Origin: Dermabacter sp. p3-SID358
GTDB taxonomy: Bacteria > Actinomycetota > Actinomycetes > Actinomycetales > Dermabacteraceae
Assembly: GCF_025147465.1 (NCBI RefSeq)
Contig: NZ_JALXOZ010000014.1
Span: 1 to 61,184 of the forward strand
Length of the DNA: 61,184 nucleotides
Reading direction: 5' to 3'
This document shows, one piece after another, positions 25,718 to 33,801 of this stretch. The number at the start of each line of letters is the position of its first letter. Within the stretch, counting starts at the first letter, position 1. The position numbers were made by a program, and so were the translations under genes. The notes under the pieces are model-generated. The model searched no databases, was not told the DNA's origin, and saw only the letters and a list, made by a program, of their open reading frames with translations.

Positions 25718-26682
25718 AGTTCATCCTCCTTCATGAGTGCGCGCATGTAGACCACGGAGATCGCGAGAAGGACGAGAGTGAGAAGTACCGCGATAGCAGA
25801 GCCCATGCCGTACTTTCCCTGCCCAAACGACTCGGTGTAGGACCACACGCCGAGGTTCATCATGTGCCTGTTCGACCCATCGCCGCCGGGCATGAGATAG
25901 ATCTGCGTGAAGACCTTGAAGTCCCAAATCGTCGACAAGATGATGCACACGGCGAGGATCGGGCGGATCATCGGGATGGTGACGTTCGTGAAGCGCTTGA
26001 ACGCACTCGCGCCATCGACTTTCGCGGCCTCATACAGGGACTCCGGGATCGTGAGGAGCCCGGCGAGGGTCGTCACGGCGATAAAGGGAAAGCCGTGGTA
26101 CACGACATTGAGTGCGGCAATTCCGTAAAACGCGAGGCGAGAATCCCACCAGTTGGCGCTGCCCGGAGTGAACAGCCCGAGTGATTCAAGGACGCTCGCC
26201 ACGAACCCGCTCGTGGGGTCGAAAAGCCACACAAACACGTACGTGCCGGTCAGCGCGGGAACGGCCCACGCGACCATGATCGCGCCGATGCAGATGTTGC
26301 GCCACGTGAGCGAGAGCGTATTGAGAAACAGCGCAACGGCAACACCCACGAGCATCGTCAGCACCACGCACACGGCCGCAAATCCGACGGTGTTGGGAAG
26401 CACGGTTGTCCACAGATGCGGGTCGCTGAGAATCGCCGAATAGTTGGCGAAGCCCACGTAGTTGGTGGTGCCCTTCAGCAGGTTACGCAGGCCGTAGTCC
26501 TGAAGCGAGAGGTCGAATACGCGAAACAGGGGGAAGATCAACAGGACCGCGAGCGTGAGGAGCCCGGGCGCAAGGAGCAGCCACGGCGGCAAGTGTCGGC
26601 GCGCCCACATCGACAGTCGTGACGAGCGGCTCGTGTCAGCCGGGGGCAGCGCACTCTCGTGAGTGTCGTTCATGGTGGTCAT
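25714..26682 (-). CDS. Carbohydrate ABC importer permease (MalF type)
   Basis: 322 residues (316 if ATG 26673 is used). Six spans; coupling motif YEAAKVDGASAFKRFTNVTIPMI. Neither start has a convincing ribosome site. No ABC ATPase gene is found in the locus, so the two permeases presumably share a general sugar ATPase (MsiK/UgpC type) encoded elsewhere, as is usual in actinobacteria. Confidence 0.92.
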   Translation of the reverse strand: MTTMNDTHESALPPADTSRSSRLSMWARRHLPPWLLLAPGLLTLAVLLIFPLFRVFDLSLQDYGLRNLLKGTTNYVGFANYSAILSDPHLWTTVLPNTVGFAAVCVVLTMLVGVAVALFLNTLSLTWRNICIGAIMVAWAVPALTGTYVFVWLFDPTSGFVASVLESLGLFTPGSANWWDSRLAFYGIAALNVVYHGFPFIAVTTLAGLLTIPESLYEAAKVDGASAFKRFTNVTIPMIRPILAVCIILSTIWDFKVFTQIYLMPGGDGSNRHMMNLGVWSYTESFGQGKYGMGSAIAVLLTLVLLAISVVYMRALMKEDEL

Positions 26683-26771
26683 CGAGGAAGCTTTCGGACG
26701 TGAGCTGGGGGCTCGGGACCCAGCCCTCAGCGAGTGGGTCCCGAGCGATGGTCGGTGAACAAAAATGCGGC

Positions 26772-28076
26772 TTAGGCGCCGAAGATTCCGTCCATTTCCT
26801 TAGCGGCAGCATCAGCGGCAGCCTGCGGAGCCTGGCCACCGGCGAGCACGTTGCTCAGGAGGTTCGGGAGGGTCTTCTTGCCCTCGATCTGGCCCCACAT
26901 TGGAGTAACGGGTACGGACTTGCCGGCCTCGGTCATTTGCGAAGCAAAGACCTTTGTGAGGTCGGTGCCGTTCTCGATGGTCTCGTCGAGCGCTGACTTC
27001 GTGCCGGGGAAGAAGTTCGTCTCTTCGCTCCACCGGGTCGCGAATTCGCCGGTTGTCATGAGCTTGATGAGTTCGAAGGCGAGCTCGGGCTCCTCGGAGT
27101 CCAGGAACCGGCACAGGTGGGAACCGCCCACGAAGCTGGCGGCGATCGCCGAGTCCTTGGCGGGGATGGTGAAAGCCGTGAGCTTGTTGAACAGTTCTTC
27201 GTCGCTTGCCTTCACGGTTGCGGGCACCCACGAACCGGTGATGAACATGGCGACCTTGCCCTCCTGGAACTGCTTGAGGGAGTCGGTCTCCTTCCAGGTC
27301 GAGGCGGCCTCGGTCGACGAGCCATGCTTGAGGGCGAGGTCGGTGTACCACGTGAGGCCCTCGACTGCGGGCGCTTCGTTGATGGTGGCCTTCCAGTCTT
27401 TGCCGGAGCCTTCGGCGATGTCGCCGCCTGCTCCCCAGATGAAGGGGAGGAGAGCGAAGGGGGATCCGCCGTTGACGGGGAACGGGATGACGTCGGGGTT
27501 CTTCGTCTTGAGGGTATCGATCATGGCGAGGAGGTCATCCCACGACTGGGGCTGGGAGTTGACCCCCGCGGCTTCGAGGATCTCCTTGTTCGCGAGGATC
27601 GAGCGGATGCCCGCGTACCACGGCATGCCATACAGCTTGCCGTCAAGCGTGCCCGCTTCCTTGAGTGCATCGACGAGGTCAGAGTCGATGCCGGCCTTCT
27701 TGACGTCTTCCGTGAGGTCGTCGAGGCCCCCTGCATCCGCGAACTCGGGAGTCCAGGTTGTGCCGATCTCCGCAACGTCGGGGCCGGTGCCGCCCGCCAT
27801 GGCGGTCACGAACTTGTCGTGCGCACCATCCCACGGCTGGACCTCGACCTTGAGAGTCGCGCCCGTGTGCTTGGTGAACTCCTCCTGGAGGGCTTTGACG
27901 TATTCGTCAGTCTTGGCGTTCGTGCCCTCCATGATCCACAGGGTGATGGTCTTGCCGTCGTTGGCGGCCTTATCGGTGGGGTTGGAGGAGGAACCGCCCG
28001 AATTGCCGCACGCGGCGAGGCCCACGGTGGCCGCGCCGAGCGCTCCGGTGGCGATGAGGTTCCTGCGGGTGATCAT
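26772..28076 (-). CDS. Sugar-binding lipoprotein of the ABC importer (family 1)
   Basis: 434 residues, ATG 28076 with AAAGGAGA upstream. Signal MITRRNLIATGALGAATVGLAACG with lipobox LAAC: Cys23 is lipidated and anchors the protein outside the membrane. The mature part is a family 1 solute-binding protein (ITLWIMEGTN, GTGPDVAEIGTTW, FITGSWVP). First gene of the eight-gene run, and so nearest its promoter. The ligand is inferred to be a GlcNAc-MurNAc type fragment or amino sugar. Confidence 0.9.
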   Translation of the reverse strand: MITRRNLIATGALGAATVGLAACGNSGGSSSNPTDKAANDGKTITLWIMEGTNAKTDEYVKALQEEFTKHTGATLKVEVQPWDGAHDKFVTAMAGGTGPDVAEIGTTWTPEFADAGGLDDLTEDVKKAGIDSDLVDALKEAGTLDGKLYGMPWYAGIRSILANKEILEAAGVNSQPQSWDDLLAMIDTLKTKNPDVIPFPVNGGSPFALLPFIWGAGGDIAEGSGKDWKATINEAPAVEGLTWYTDLALKHGSSTEAASTWKETDSLKQFQEGKVAMFITGSWVPATVKASDEELFNKLTAFTIPAKDSAIAASFVGGSHLCRFLDSEEPELAFELIKLMTTGEFATRWSEETNFFPGTKSALDETIENGTDLTKVFASQMTEAGKSVPVTPMWGQIEGKKTLPNLLSNVLAGGQAPQAAADAAAKEMDGIFGA

Positions 28077-28206
28077 AGTGTCTCCTTTGAGCTATGGGGG
28101 ACGGGCACCGTCGTGAAAAAATATTTCATCCGTATGCCTCAAGATGAAACTTACCACAACTTGTGGGGTGGATGACATACTGGGCGAGACCGAAAGGACT
28201 GCTGAC
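28077..28206. promoter_or_regulatory. Divergent control region of the recycling locus with paired inverted repeats
   Basis: 130 bases between the binding-protein gene and the sugar kinase. Two overlapping inverted repeats are seen: TGAAA-N5-TTTCA at 28114-28128 and TTTCATC-N12-GATGAAA at 28124-28149. They share the TTTCATC half, giving three half-sites. TGAAA/TTTCA half-sites are what I would expect for an RpiR-family regulator. Plausible -10 for the kinase is CATACT (28176-28181); no strong -35 was identified on either strand. Confidence 0.55.
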
Positions 28207-29217
28207 ATGCCGATTTCCGTGATTCTGGGTGCCGACGTCGGAGCGACCCACACGCGCCTCGCAATCGAGGGAGCCGATGGGCGAAGTGGCGAGAGTTTCA
28301 CGCCGGTCCGCGTCGAGGGCGCGGGGTTTAACGTGAGGTCCTCCGGGCCCGACGCGCTCGAGCACTTCGAGCAGACACTTGCGCGCGCCTTCGCCCCGCT
28401 CGACACCGGTAGCACCCTGGAAAAGGCCGTCTTCGGCATATCTGGAGCGGGGCCCGCCCGCCACGAGCGCATCGAGGCGCTCGTGCGTGAGGCCGTTGTC
28501 TCGCAAGCGGCCTCTCACCACATCCAGGTCGATCCCGCGAGCGTTCGTGTCGTCGATGACCTGTGCACGGCATTCGCGAGTGCCTTCCCGGCATCCGCGT
28601 CACGACCCACCGGCGTTCTCGTTCTCGCGGGCACCGGCGCGGCAAGCGTGAGCTATGTCCGGGGCGTGGAGTCGGTGCGCCGTGATGGCATGGGATGGCT
28701 GCTAGGGGACGTCGGCTCGGCCGTGTGGCTTGGCAAGCGCGCGCTCGAGGCAGTGGCGGCGGACCTCGACGCGCGCGGGAGCTCGACAGCCCTCACCGAC
28801 CGTGTATGCGCGGCGCTGGGCTTCAACCCGCGTGACACCGCTGCCCAGCTCGACCCACGCCAAGCGCTCATCCGTGAAGCCTACGACCTGACCCCGGCCG
28901 AGTACGGGCGTTTCGCCCCGATCGTGACCGAGCTCGGTCATTTCGGCGAGGGCGAAAGTGACGAGGTCGCACGCGAGATCGTCGCGCAAGCCGTGGACAG
29001 TCTCCTCGAGGGGGCCCTTGCGCTCGCGGATCCTCTTCGCGGCAATTCACCCGTGAGTGTCGTCCTCGCCGGTAGTGTCCTCACCGCTCGCGGCCCGATA
29101 GGGGATCTCATGCGCTATGCGCTCGAACGCGAGGGGTTCGACGTGCGTGAGGCTGCCTCGCCGCTCGACGGTGCGCTTGCGTTAGCGCGCGCGGAAACAC
29201 GTCTTCAGAAGGCGTAG
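28207..29217 (+). CDS. BadF/BadG-type ATPase: GlcNAc/MurNAc kinase
   Basis: 336 residues, ATG 28207 with AAAGGA 8 bases upstream; an earlier in-frame start at 28144 lies inside the operator. ASKHA fold: LGADVGATHTRLAI at the N-terminus, GISGAGPARHE, DDLCTAF, VLAGTGAASVSYV and the gate GWLLGDVGSAVWLGKRALEAV. This family includes eukaryotic GlcNAc kinase and clostridial MurK, which phosphorylates both MurNAc and GlcNAc. It diverges from the recycling operon and would complement AnmK, handling non-anhydro sugars. Its last 13 bases overlap the convergent ankyrin gene. Confidence 0.85.
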   Translation: MPISVILGADVGATHTRLAIEGADGRSGESFTPVRVEGAGFNVRSSGPDALEHFEQTLARAFAPLDTGSTLEKAVFGISGAGPARHERIEALVREAVVSQAASHHIQVDPASVRVVDDLCTAFASAFPASASRPTGVLVLAGTGAASVSYVRGVESVRRDGMGWLLGDVGSAVWLGKRALEAVAADLDARGSSTALTDRVCAALGFNPRDTAAQLDPRQALIREAYDLTPAEYGRFAPIVTELGHFGEGESDEVAREIVAQAVDSLLEGALALADPLRGNSPVSVVLAGSVLTARGPIGDLMRYALEREGFDVREAASPLDGALALARAETRLQKA

Positions 29218-29600
29218 GCGCGGGAGAAGAACCGAGCGCTCTCGCGCGCGCTGGGCACTCCCGCATCGGGATCAGCACCAGCTTCGACGAGCACCGCGAC
29301 CACGTCGTCGAAACCTTTGAATACGGCGCCCGCGAGCGGGCTCTGGCCACGGTCGTTGAGAAGGTCGACGTCCGCGCCGTGCTCTGCAAGCAGCTTCACG
29401 AGTGCCGCGTGGTCGTGGTACGCGGCAAGCATGAGCATGGTGTTGCCGTCTGCATCTTGCATGTTGAGGGGAATTCCCGCCTCGATGGCGGGGCGGAGAA
29501 TATCGAGGTTCCCCTCGCGTGCAGCGTCCATGAGGGCGCGCGCGAGTGCGGCGGCCTCATCGGCGTCGGTACCGGGCTGGGGCGCGGTGTTGTCACTCAT
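29205..29600 (-). CDS. Small ankyrin-repeat protein
   Basis: 131 residues from ATG 29600. After an acidic lead come about three ankyrin repeats: LMDAAREGNLDILRPAIEAG, then DADGNTMLMLAAYHDHAALVKLLAEHGADVDL, then DRGQSPLAGAVFKGFDDVVAVLVEAGADPDA. Cytoplasmic; probably a protein-protein binding module, partner unknown. The start overlaps the stop of the ECF transporter gene by 4 bases (ATGA), so it is translated with it. An in-frame opening reaching far upstream overlaps that gene and is rejected. Confidence 0.85.
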   Translation of the reverse strand: MSDNTAPQPGTDADEAAALARALMDAAREGNLDILRPAIEAGIPLNMQDADGNTMLMLAAYHDHAALVKLLAEHGADVDLLNDRGQSPLAGAVFKGFDDVVAVLVEAGADPDAGVPSARESARFFSRAYAF

Positions 29601-31762
29601 GCCACAAGCGTAGCGATGATGGGCGCGGCCAGCAGGACGATCCCGAGTCCCAAGCCCCACGCATCGTGCCACGTGAACCGCGCATCGTGGACCCACGTGC
29701 GCCGTTGCGCCGTCGCGAATCCGCGCGCGTCCATCGCGAGAGCTTGGATCTCCGCGCCGCGCAGCGTCGAGACGAGAAGCGCAAACGTTGCACCGGCGTA
29801 GAGCGCGAAGGAATTGCGCTGCTGGATGCCCCGGATGCGGCGCGTAAAGACGATGTCGCCCCACTGCGAAAACACGTGTCCGAGCCGCGCAAGGCCCGCA
29901 CTCATGGCTGCCGCAAACCGCGCGGGAACATGACACTTTTGGGCGAGAGCCTGACCGAAGCGGGTCGGGTCTAGACCTTCAAGAAGGATCGCGCCGGGGC
30001 CGACCATGGCGAAGATTCTCAGGCCCTCGACGCCGGCACTCTGCCATGTCGACAGTTCGCCGAGTGGCCTGCCGGAGAGAATCCCGGCCGACCACGCGAT
30101 GGTGAGCGCCGCGAGCACGATTGGTGCAAGGCGCGCCATGAGCCGGGCTGGAGTGCGCCAGGCGAGAGGGATGAGCGTGAGCGTGAGGATGGTGCCCGTG
30201 AGCGTCGGCGCGAGCGTGTGCATTCCGCACGATCCAGCGAAGGCTAAAGCAGCGACCGCGAGGATCGTGAGTGGATTGAGCTTATCGGCAGCGACGGCGC
30301 GCGGCGGGTGGGGAACGCGCGGGATTGGGGGAGCGGGGGACGGGTCCGACGGTTGCTGGCACGCGATACTCTCTCGGAGATCGTCACGCCCCGGCGCTGC
30401 CTCGAGGGCAATGACTCGGTCGCACGCGCGCACGAGCCGCTCGTCATGGGTGGCCGCAAGAACCGCGCGGCCGCTGACGAGTGCGCGAGCAATGAGCTCA
30501 GCCACCGCGCCAAACGCCGCGTCGTCGAGGCCCACCGTCGGCTCGTCGAGCACGAGAATGTCGCGGCCTGAGGCGAGTGCCGTCGCGAAGGCGAGGCGGC
30601 GCTGCTCGCCCCCTGAAAGTGTGAAGGGGCCGGCGGATTCGAGGTGGGCGAGGCCTGTCGCCTCAAGCCACGCCCGTGCGGCCTCATCGTCGCTCGGATC
30701 CTCGGCGCCGGCTTTCACCTCGTCGAGGACGGTGCGGGCGACGAAGCTCTGCTCGGGGTTTTGCGGGAGCCATGCGGCTCGAAACGGCGCCCTTTTCGCT
30801 GCGCGCTTCCCCCTACCCGTACGTTCACGGGTCTCCTCGAGAAGGTAGCGGATCAAGGTCGACTTGCCGATGCCGCTCGGACCCGTGAGCGCGGCGAGTT
30901 CCCCGGTGTAAAGCTCGACGTGAACGGGCCCGGCAAACAGCGTGCGGCCCTCGAGCGTCGCGGGAACCTCGAGGTCAATGAGGGCGGTACCCTCGTTGCC
31001 TCCTCGCAGCGGCTTTTGTTCGCTGCCGAGCGCACTTTCGCCGCGAGAGTCGTCCGCGCGCCATGCCCCCGCGGGAGCGTCCTCAAGTATCTGACCGCCC
31101 GCACCTATGCGGATGACGCGGTCGACGTGGTCGCGCCAGAGCTCCACTTGGTGATCCGCAACGACGAGGGTGAGGCCCTCGGTTGCTTCGCAAATGGCGT
31201 CGCGTACCGCGAGTGCCGTCTTGGCGTCGAGCATCGCAAGGGGTTCGTCGAGAGCGATCGCCCCGGCGCCGGTGGCGATCAGGCCCGCGAGGGAGAGGCG
31301 CTGCTGCTGCCCTCCAGAAAGGTGGTAGGGGTTGGCATCGAGCGGAGAAGAAAACGCGGCCGCGGCGTGTGCATCGCGCACCATTGCGGGCATGCGTGAG
31401 GGATCAACGCTCGCATTTTCCGGGCCGAAAGCGGTATCGATTCCCGTCGTCGCGCCCACGAACGAGTGGACGGGATTTTGCACCATGAGGGCGACGCCCG
31501 GCACGGGAGATGCCTCGGGGAGCGGGGCCGAGGGGTCGACCCCTTCCGGTGGGTCCTCGGGAATGAGGCCGCTCAGGGCCTTGAGAATCGTCGATTTTCC
31601 CGAGCCGCTCGCACCCGTGAGGAGAACGCGTTCACCCGCATCAATCTGGAGGGAAAGGCCAGAAAGAACCGGGGCCCTACGCCCCGGTGGCGTATAGGTG
31701 AAGTCATCGATCCCCACACCCACGGCTCGGCGGGTGGAGGCAAGCGTCGGGCTCTCACTCAC
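29597..31762 (-). CDS. ECF transporter energising protein: fused A-A'-T (YkoD-YkoC-like)
   Basis: 721 residues, GTG 31762 overlapping the previous stop (GTGA). Three parts on one chain: ATPase 1 (about 15-235; GASGSGKST, LSGGQQQR, AIALDEPLAMLD), ATPase 2 (about 260-480; GPSGIGKST, LSGGEQRRLAFA, ILVLDEPTVGLD) and an EcfT membrane domain (about 495-721) with several spans and the coupling segment RRIRGIQQRNSFALYAG. Usually A, A' and T are separate or A-A' fused; fusion with T is less usual. It serves the two YkoE-like S-components just upstream. Regulation by the TPP riboswitch points to thiamine precursor uptake. Confidence 0.92.
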   Translation of the reverse strand: MSESPTLASTRRAVGVGIDDFTYTPPGRRAPVLSGLSLQIDAGERVLLTGASGSGKSTILKALSGLIPEDPPEGVDPSAPLPEASPVPGVALMVQNPVHSFVGATTGIDTAFGPENASVDPSRMPAMVRDAHAAAAFSSPLDANPYHLSGGQQQRLSLAGLIATGAGAIALDEPLAMLDAKTALAVRDAICEATEGLTLVVADHQVELWRDHVDRVIRIGAGGQILEDAPAGAWRADDSRGESALGSEQKPLRGGNEGTALIDLEVPATLEGRTLFAGPVHVELYTGELAALTGPSGIGKSTLIRYLLEETRERTGRGKRAAKRAPFRAAWLPQNPEQSFVARTVLDEVKAGAEDPSDDEAARAWLEATGLAHLESAGPFTLSGGEQRRLAFATALASGRDILVLDEPTVGLDDAAFGAVAELIARALVSGRAVLAATHDERLVRACDRVIALEAAPGRDDLRESIACQQPSDPSPAPPIPRVPHPPRAVAADKLNPLTILAVAALAFAGSCGMHTLAPTLTGTILTLTLIPLAWRTPARLMARLAPIVLAALTIAWSAGILSGRPLGELSTWQSAGVEGLRIFAMVGPGAILLEGLDPTRFGQALAQKCHVPARFAAAMSAGLARLGHVFSQWGDIVFTRRIRGIQQRNSFALYAGATFALLVSTLRGAEIQALAMDARGFATAQRRTWVHDARFTWHDAWGLGLGIVLLAAPIIATLVA

Positions 31763-32367
31763 CGCTGTGCGGCCTCCTCACGCCCGGGTGCGAAGTTCCC
31801 GAGAGCCCCGGTCTTCGCAAGCGCGCGCACGATTGCCGGCGCCGGCAACGCAAGCAGAATGACGCCAGAAATGATGAACAGTGCGAGGTGGGCGAAGCGG
31901 AACGGCATGGCCCAGCTCGGGAAGAACACGAACTGCTCCCAAATCCACTGCAAAACCATCGAGATCCAGGCACCTGCGAGAACCCACTTAAACGACGGCT
32001 TCGCGTACTTCGTGGCGGCGCCCATAACCTCGAAGCCGATCGCAACGATCGCGCCCGAGATGAGCACCGTCCACCCGAAGTGCGAGCCGAGAAGTGCCTC
32101 GATGACCGCGCCAATCCACATCGTGCCAAGTGCCGAGCCCGGTTTGCGAACGATGAGCATCGAGAGCGCCGCCGGCAGAGCCCACGGACCCGCGGCGATG
32201 CCCTCACTGGGCGGGAAAAGCGAGAACACGGGCTTGAGTGCGCCGAGACCGGCGGCGTAGGCAAAGAACGCGACGCCCGCGATCAGGCCCATCGATACAA
32301 CAACGAGAAGATCGATAGTGCGGTAGCGAAAAGCGGAATGGTTATCAGGAGCAGCTGTGGTCATCAT
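31759..32367 (-). CDS. ykoE: ECF transporter S-component, YkoE family (copy 1)
   Basis: 202 residues, ATG 32367 overlapping the stop of the other copy. About five or six membrane spans; YkoE marks are FRYRTIDLLVVVSMGL, PPSEGIAAGPWALPAALSMLIVRKPGSA and EALLGSHFGW. YkoE proteins bind thiamine or its pyrimidine precursor HMP. Clearly a paralogue of the next gene (shared YRTID, ML-IVR-PG-A, EALLGSHFG). Confidence 0.88.
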   Translation of the reverse strand: MMTTAAPDNHSAFRYRTIDLLVVVSMGLIAGVAFFAYAAGLGALKPVFSLFPPSEGIAAGPWALPAALSMLIVRKPGSALGTMWIGAVIEALLGSHFGWTVLISGAIVAIGFEVMGAATKYAKPSFKWVLAGAWISMVLQWIWEQFVFFPSWAMPFRFAHLALFIISGVILLALPAPAIVRALAKTGALGNFAPGREEAAQR

Positions 32368-33008
32368 GCATCGATTCTAGAACCGCCACGCGGGGCTTGA
32401 GAGACGGTAAAGTCCCTGCCCACCGGAAATTGATTGAGCGCGCCGGCCTTCGCGAGCGCCGTGACGATAGCGCGCCCGAGGGCAGCGAGAAGCGTGAGGG
32501 CGCTGATCCAGAAGAATACGAGAAGCATGACTTTGTAGCCCGCAGACCACGAGGGGAAGTAGGCGGTGATCTCGTAAAGCCACTCGAAGAGGGTCGACAG
32601 AAGCGAGCCGCCAATCACAACCGCAGCGCTCGTACTCGCCCACCCCGAGAGCGCGAACGCGATCTCGAAACCCGCGCCCTGGATGAGGCCGGAGATAAGC
32701 GCGCCGACACCGAAGTGGCTGCCGAGGAGCGCCTCGAGGCACGCCGCGATAATTTCCGCGCCGAAGGCAGCGCCTGGGCGGCGAACGATCAACATCGCGA
32801 CGAGAGCAGGAAGGCACCAGAAGCCAGTGAGGAGGCCCTCGAGCGGGGGGAAAACCGCGGTGAGAGGGGCCACAAGGTTGTACAGGTGCGCGTAGCCGGC
32901 AAAGGCGACGCCGAAGGCTACGCCGACCATGACGATCACGACGAGATCAATCGTGCGGTACTTAATGCGCTCGGAAAAGCCCGCTCGCGCTGTGCGTTGA
33001 TCGGTCAT
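32364..33008 (-). CDS. ykoE: ECF transporter S-component, YkoE family (copy 2)
   Basis: 214 residues, ATG 33008 behind GAAGGAG; the ribosome site is paired in a small hairpin (33016-33031). Same topology and motifs as the downstream copy: IKYRTIDLVVIVMVGV, PPLEGLLTGFWCLPALVAMLIVRRPGAA and EALLGSHFGV. First gene after the TPP riboswitch. The pair may carry different ligands, for instance HMP and thiamine, or form a heteromer; sequence does not decide. Confidence 0.88.
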   Translation of the reverse strand: MTDQRTARAGFSERIKYRTIDLVVIVMVGVAFGVAFAGYAHLYNLVAPLTAVFPPLEGLLTGFWCLPALVAMLIVRRPGAAFGAEIIAACLEALLGSHFGVGALISGLIQGAGFEIAFALSGWASTSAAVVIGGSLLSTLFEWLYEITAYFPSWSAGYKVMLLVFFWISALTLLAALGRAIVTALAKAGALNQFPVGRDFTVSQAPRGGSRIDA

Positions 33009-33015
33009 CACCACT

Positions 33016-33031
33016 CCTTCCACTCGGAAGG
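33016..33031 (-). promoter_or_regulatory. Hairpin masking the ribosome site of the thiamine-precursor operon
   Basis: In the transcript CCTTCC-GAGT-GGAAGG can form a 6-bp stem that takes up the GGAAGGAG Shine-Dalgarno of the first YkoE gene. With the TPP aptamer upstream this would serve as the expression platform, acting on translation. Confidence 0.55.
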
Positions 33032-33076
33032 GGCATGCCCGTGAAGCGGCGTGGCCGCGGCATGCGAGAAATCCCG

Positions 33077-33160
33077 ACTCCCTACGCCGGTGCTAACCGG
33101 ATCAGGTTCGAGGGTCAGCGCCCTTTGCGCACTCTCAGCACCGGTCGGTGCTCCCCTGTC
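33077..33160 (-). promoter_or_regulatory. TPP riboswitch (thi box)
   Basis: The minus strand holds the conserved TPP aptamer parts in order: ACAGGGGAGC, the P3 stem with CTGAGAGTG, GACCCTCGAACCTGATC and GGTTAGCACCGGCGTAGGGA. It lies about 70 bases upstream of the first YkoE gene and should switch the operon off when thiamine pyrophosphate is plentiful. Confidence 0.95.
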
Positions 33161-33213
33161 TGTTGGATGACGCCCACAAGTGTACAGGCAGGTGAGGGCA
33201 GGGCCGCGAGTGC

Positions 33214-33798
33214 TCAGCGCGCAAATGTGATGGCCTTCGCGATCGCCTCGGCGACCTCGCGCGGGTGCTCGGGGCTGAGCAGGTATGACCCTCCGTCTCG
33301 GCCGATGATCTCCACGAGCTCACCGCCGCGGGTGACCGCAAACCGAGTGTCGGCCTGCGGCCCCACAAGCGTGCGAGGTTTGAGCGGCGCCACCGGGCGT
33401 ACCTCATCCATGCGGGAGACCGTGACTTCGGCGCGCCCGAGCCCGATGTTGCCCACGAGTGAGCCGACCCGTTCCGGTGCAACGACGCGGATCTGCACCG
33501 TGCGGAAGTCCTCGAGCGGCCACGTGGGCCGCGCGAGGAAACCGCCGAGCTTCGGCGTGAGGCCACGCTCGTCTACGACGAACCCGATCGACGTGCGCAT
33601 CCACGCCCATAGTGCATACCCCGCGAAACCGATCGCGAGGAGGATAGCGGTGCCGAGTCCGGGGTCGCCAAAGGTCAGCAACACGAACAGGCAGATTGCC
33701 GCGCCGATCACGAGGGTGAGGACGACGCGGGCCCACGCGACCCGCCCCGGCCTCACCCTGCCCTCATACGGAGTGAGGTACTCGTGCTTGTGCGCCAT
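33214..33798 (-). CDS. Membrane protein with PH-like domain, function unknown
   Basis: 194 residues, ATG 33798, starting 3 bases after the stop of the M13 peptidase gene, so co-transcribed with it. Two membrane spans (about 25-75: LVIGAAICLFVLLTF and AILLAIGFAGYALWAW) precede a soluble beta-rich part beginning GFVVDERGLTPKLGGFLARPTWPLEDFRTVQ, the look of a bacterial PH-like domain. No catalytic motif seen and no family named with confidence. Confidence 0.7.
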   Translation of the reverse strand: MAHKHEYLTPYEGRVRPGRVAWARVVLTLVIGAAICLFVLLTFGDPGLGTAILLAIGFAGYALWAWMRTSIGFVVDERGLTPKLGGFLARPTWPLEDFRTVQIRVVAPERVGSLVGNIGLGRAEVTVSRMDEVRPVAPLKPRTLVGPQADTRFAVTRGGELVEIIGRDGGSYLLSPEHPREVAEAIAKAITFAR

Positions 33799-33801
33799 CG
33801 C

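Noticed and set aside
23639..25750. 703-codon plus-strand frame
   Set aside because: Antisense to nagZ and the permease genes; no protein features.
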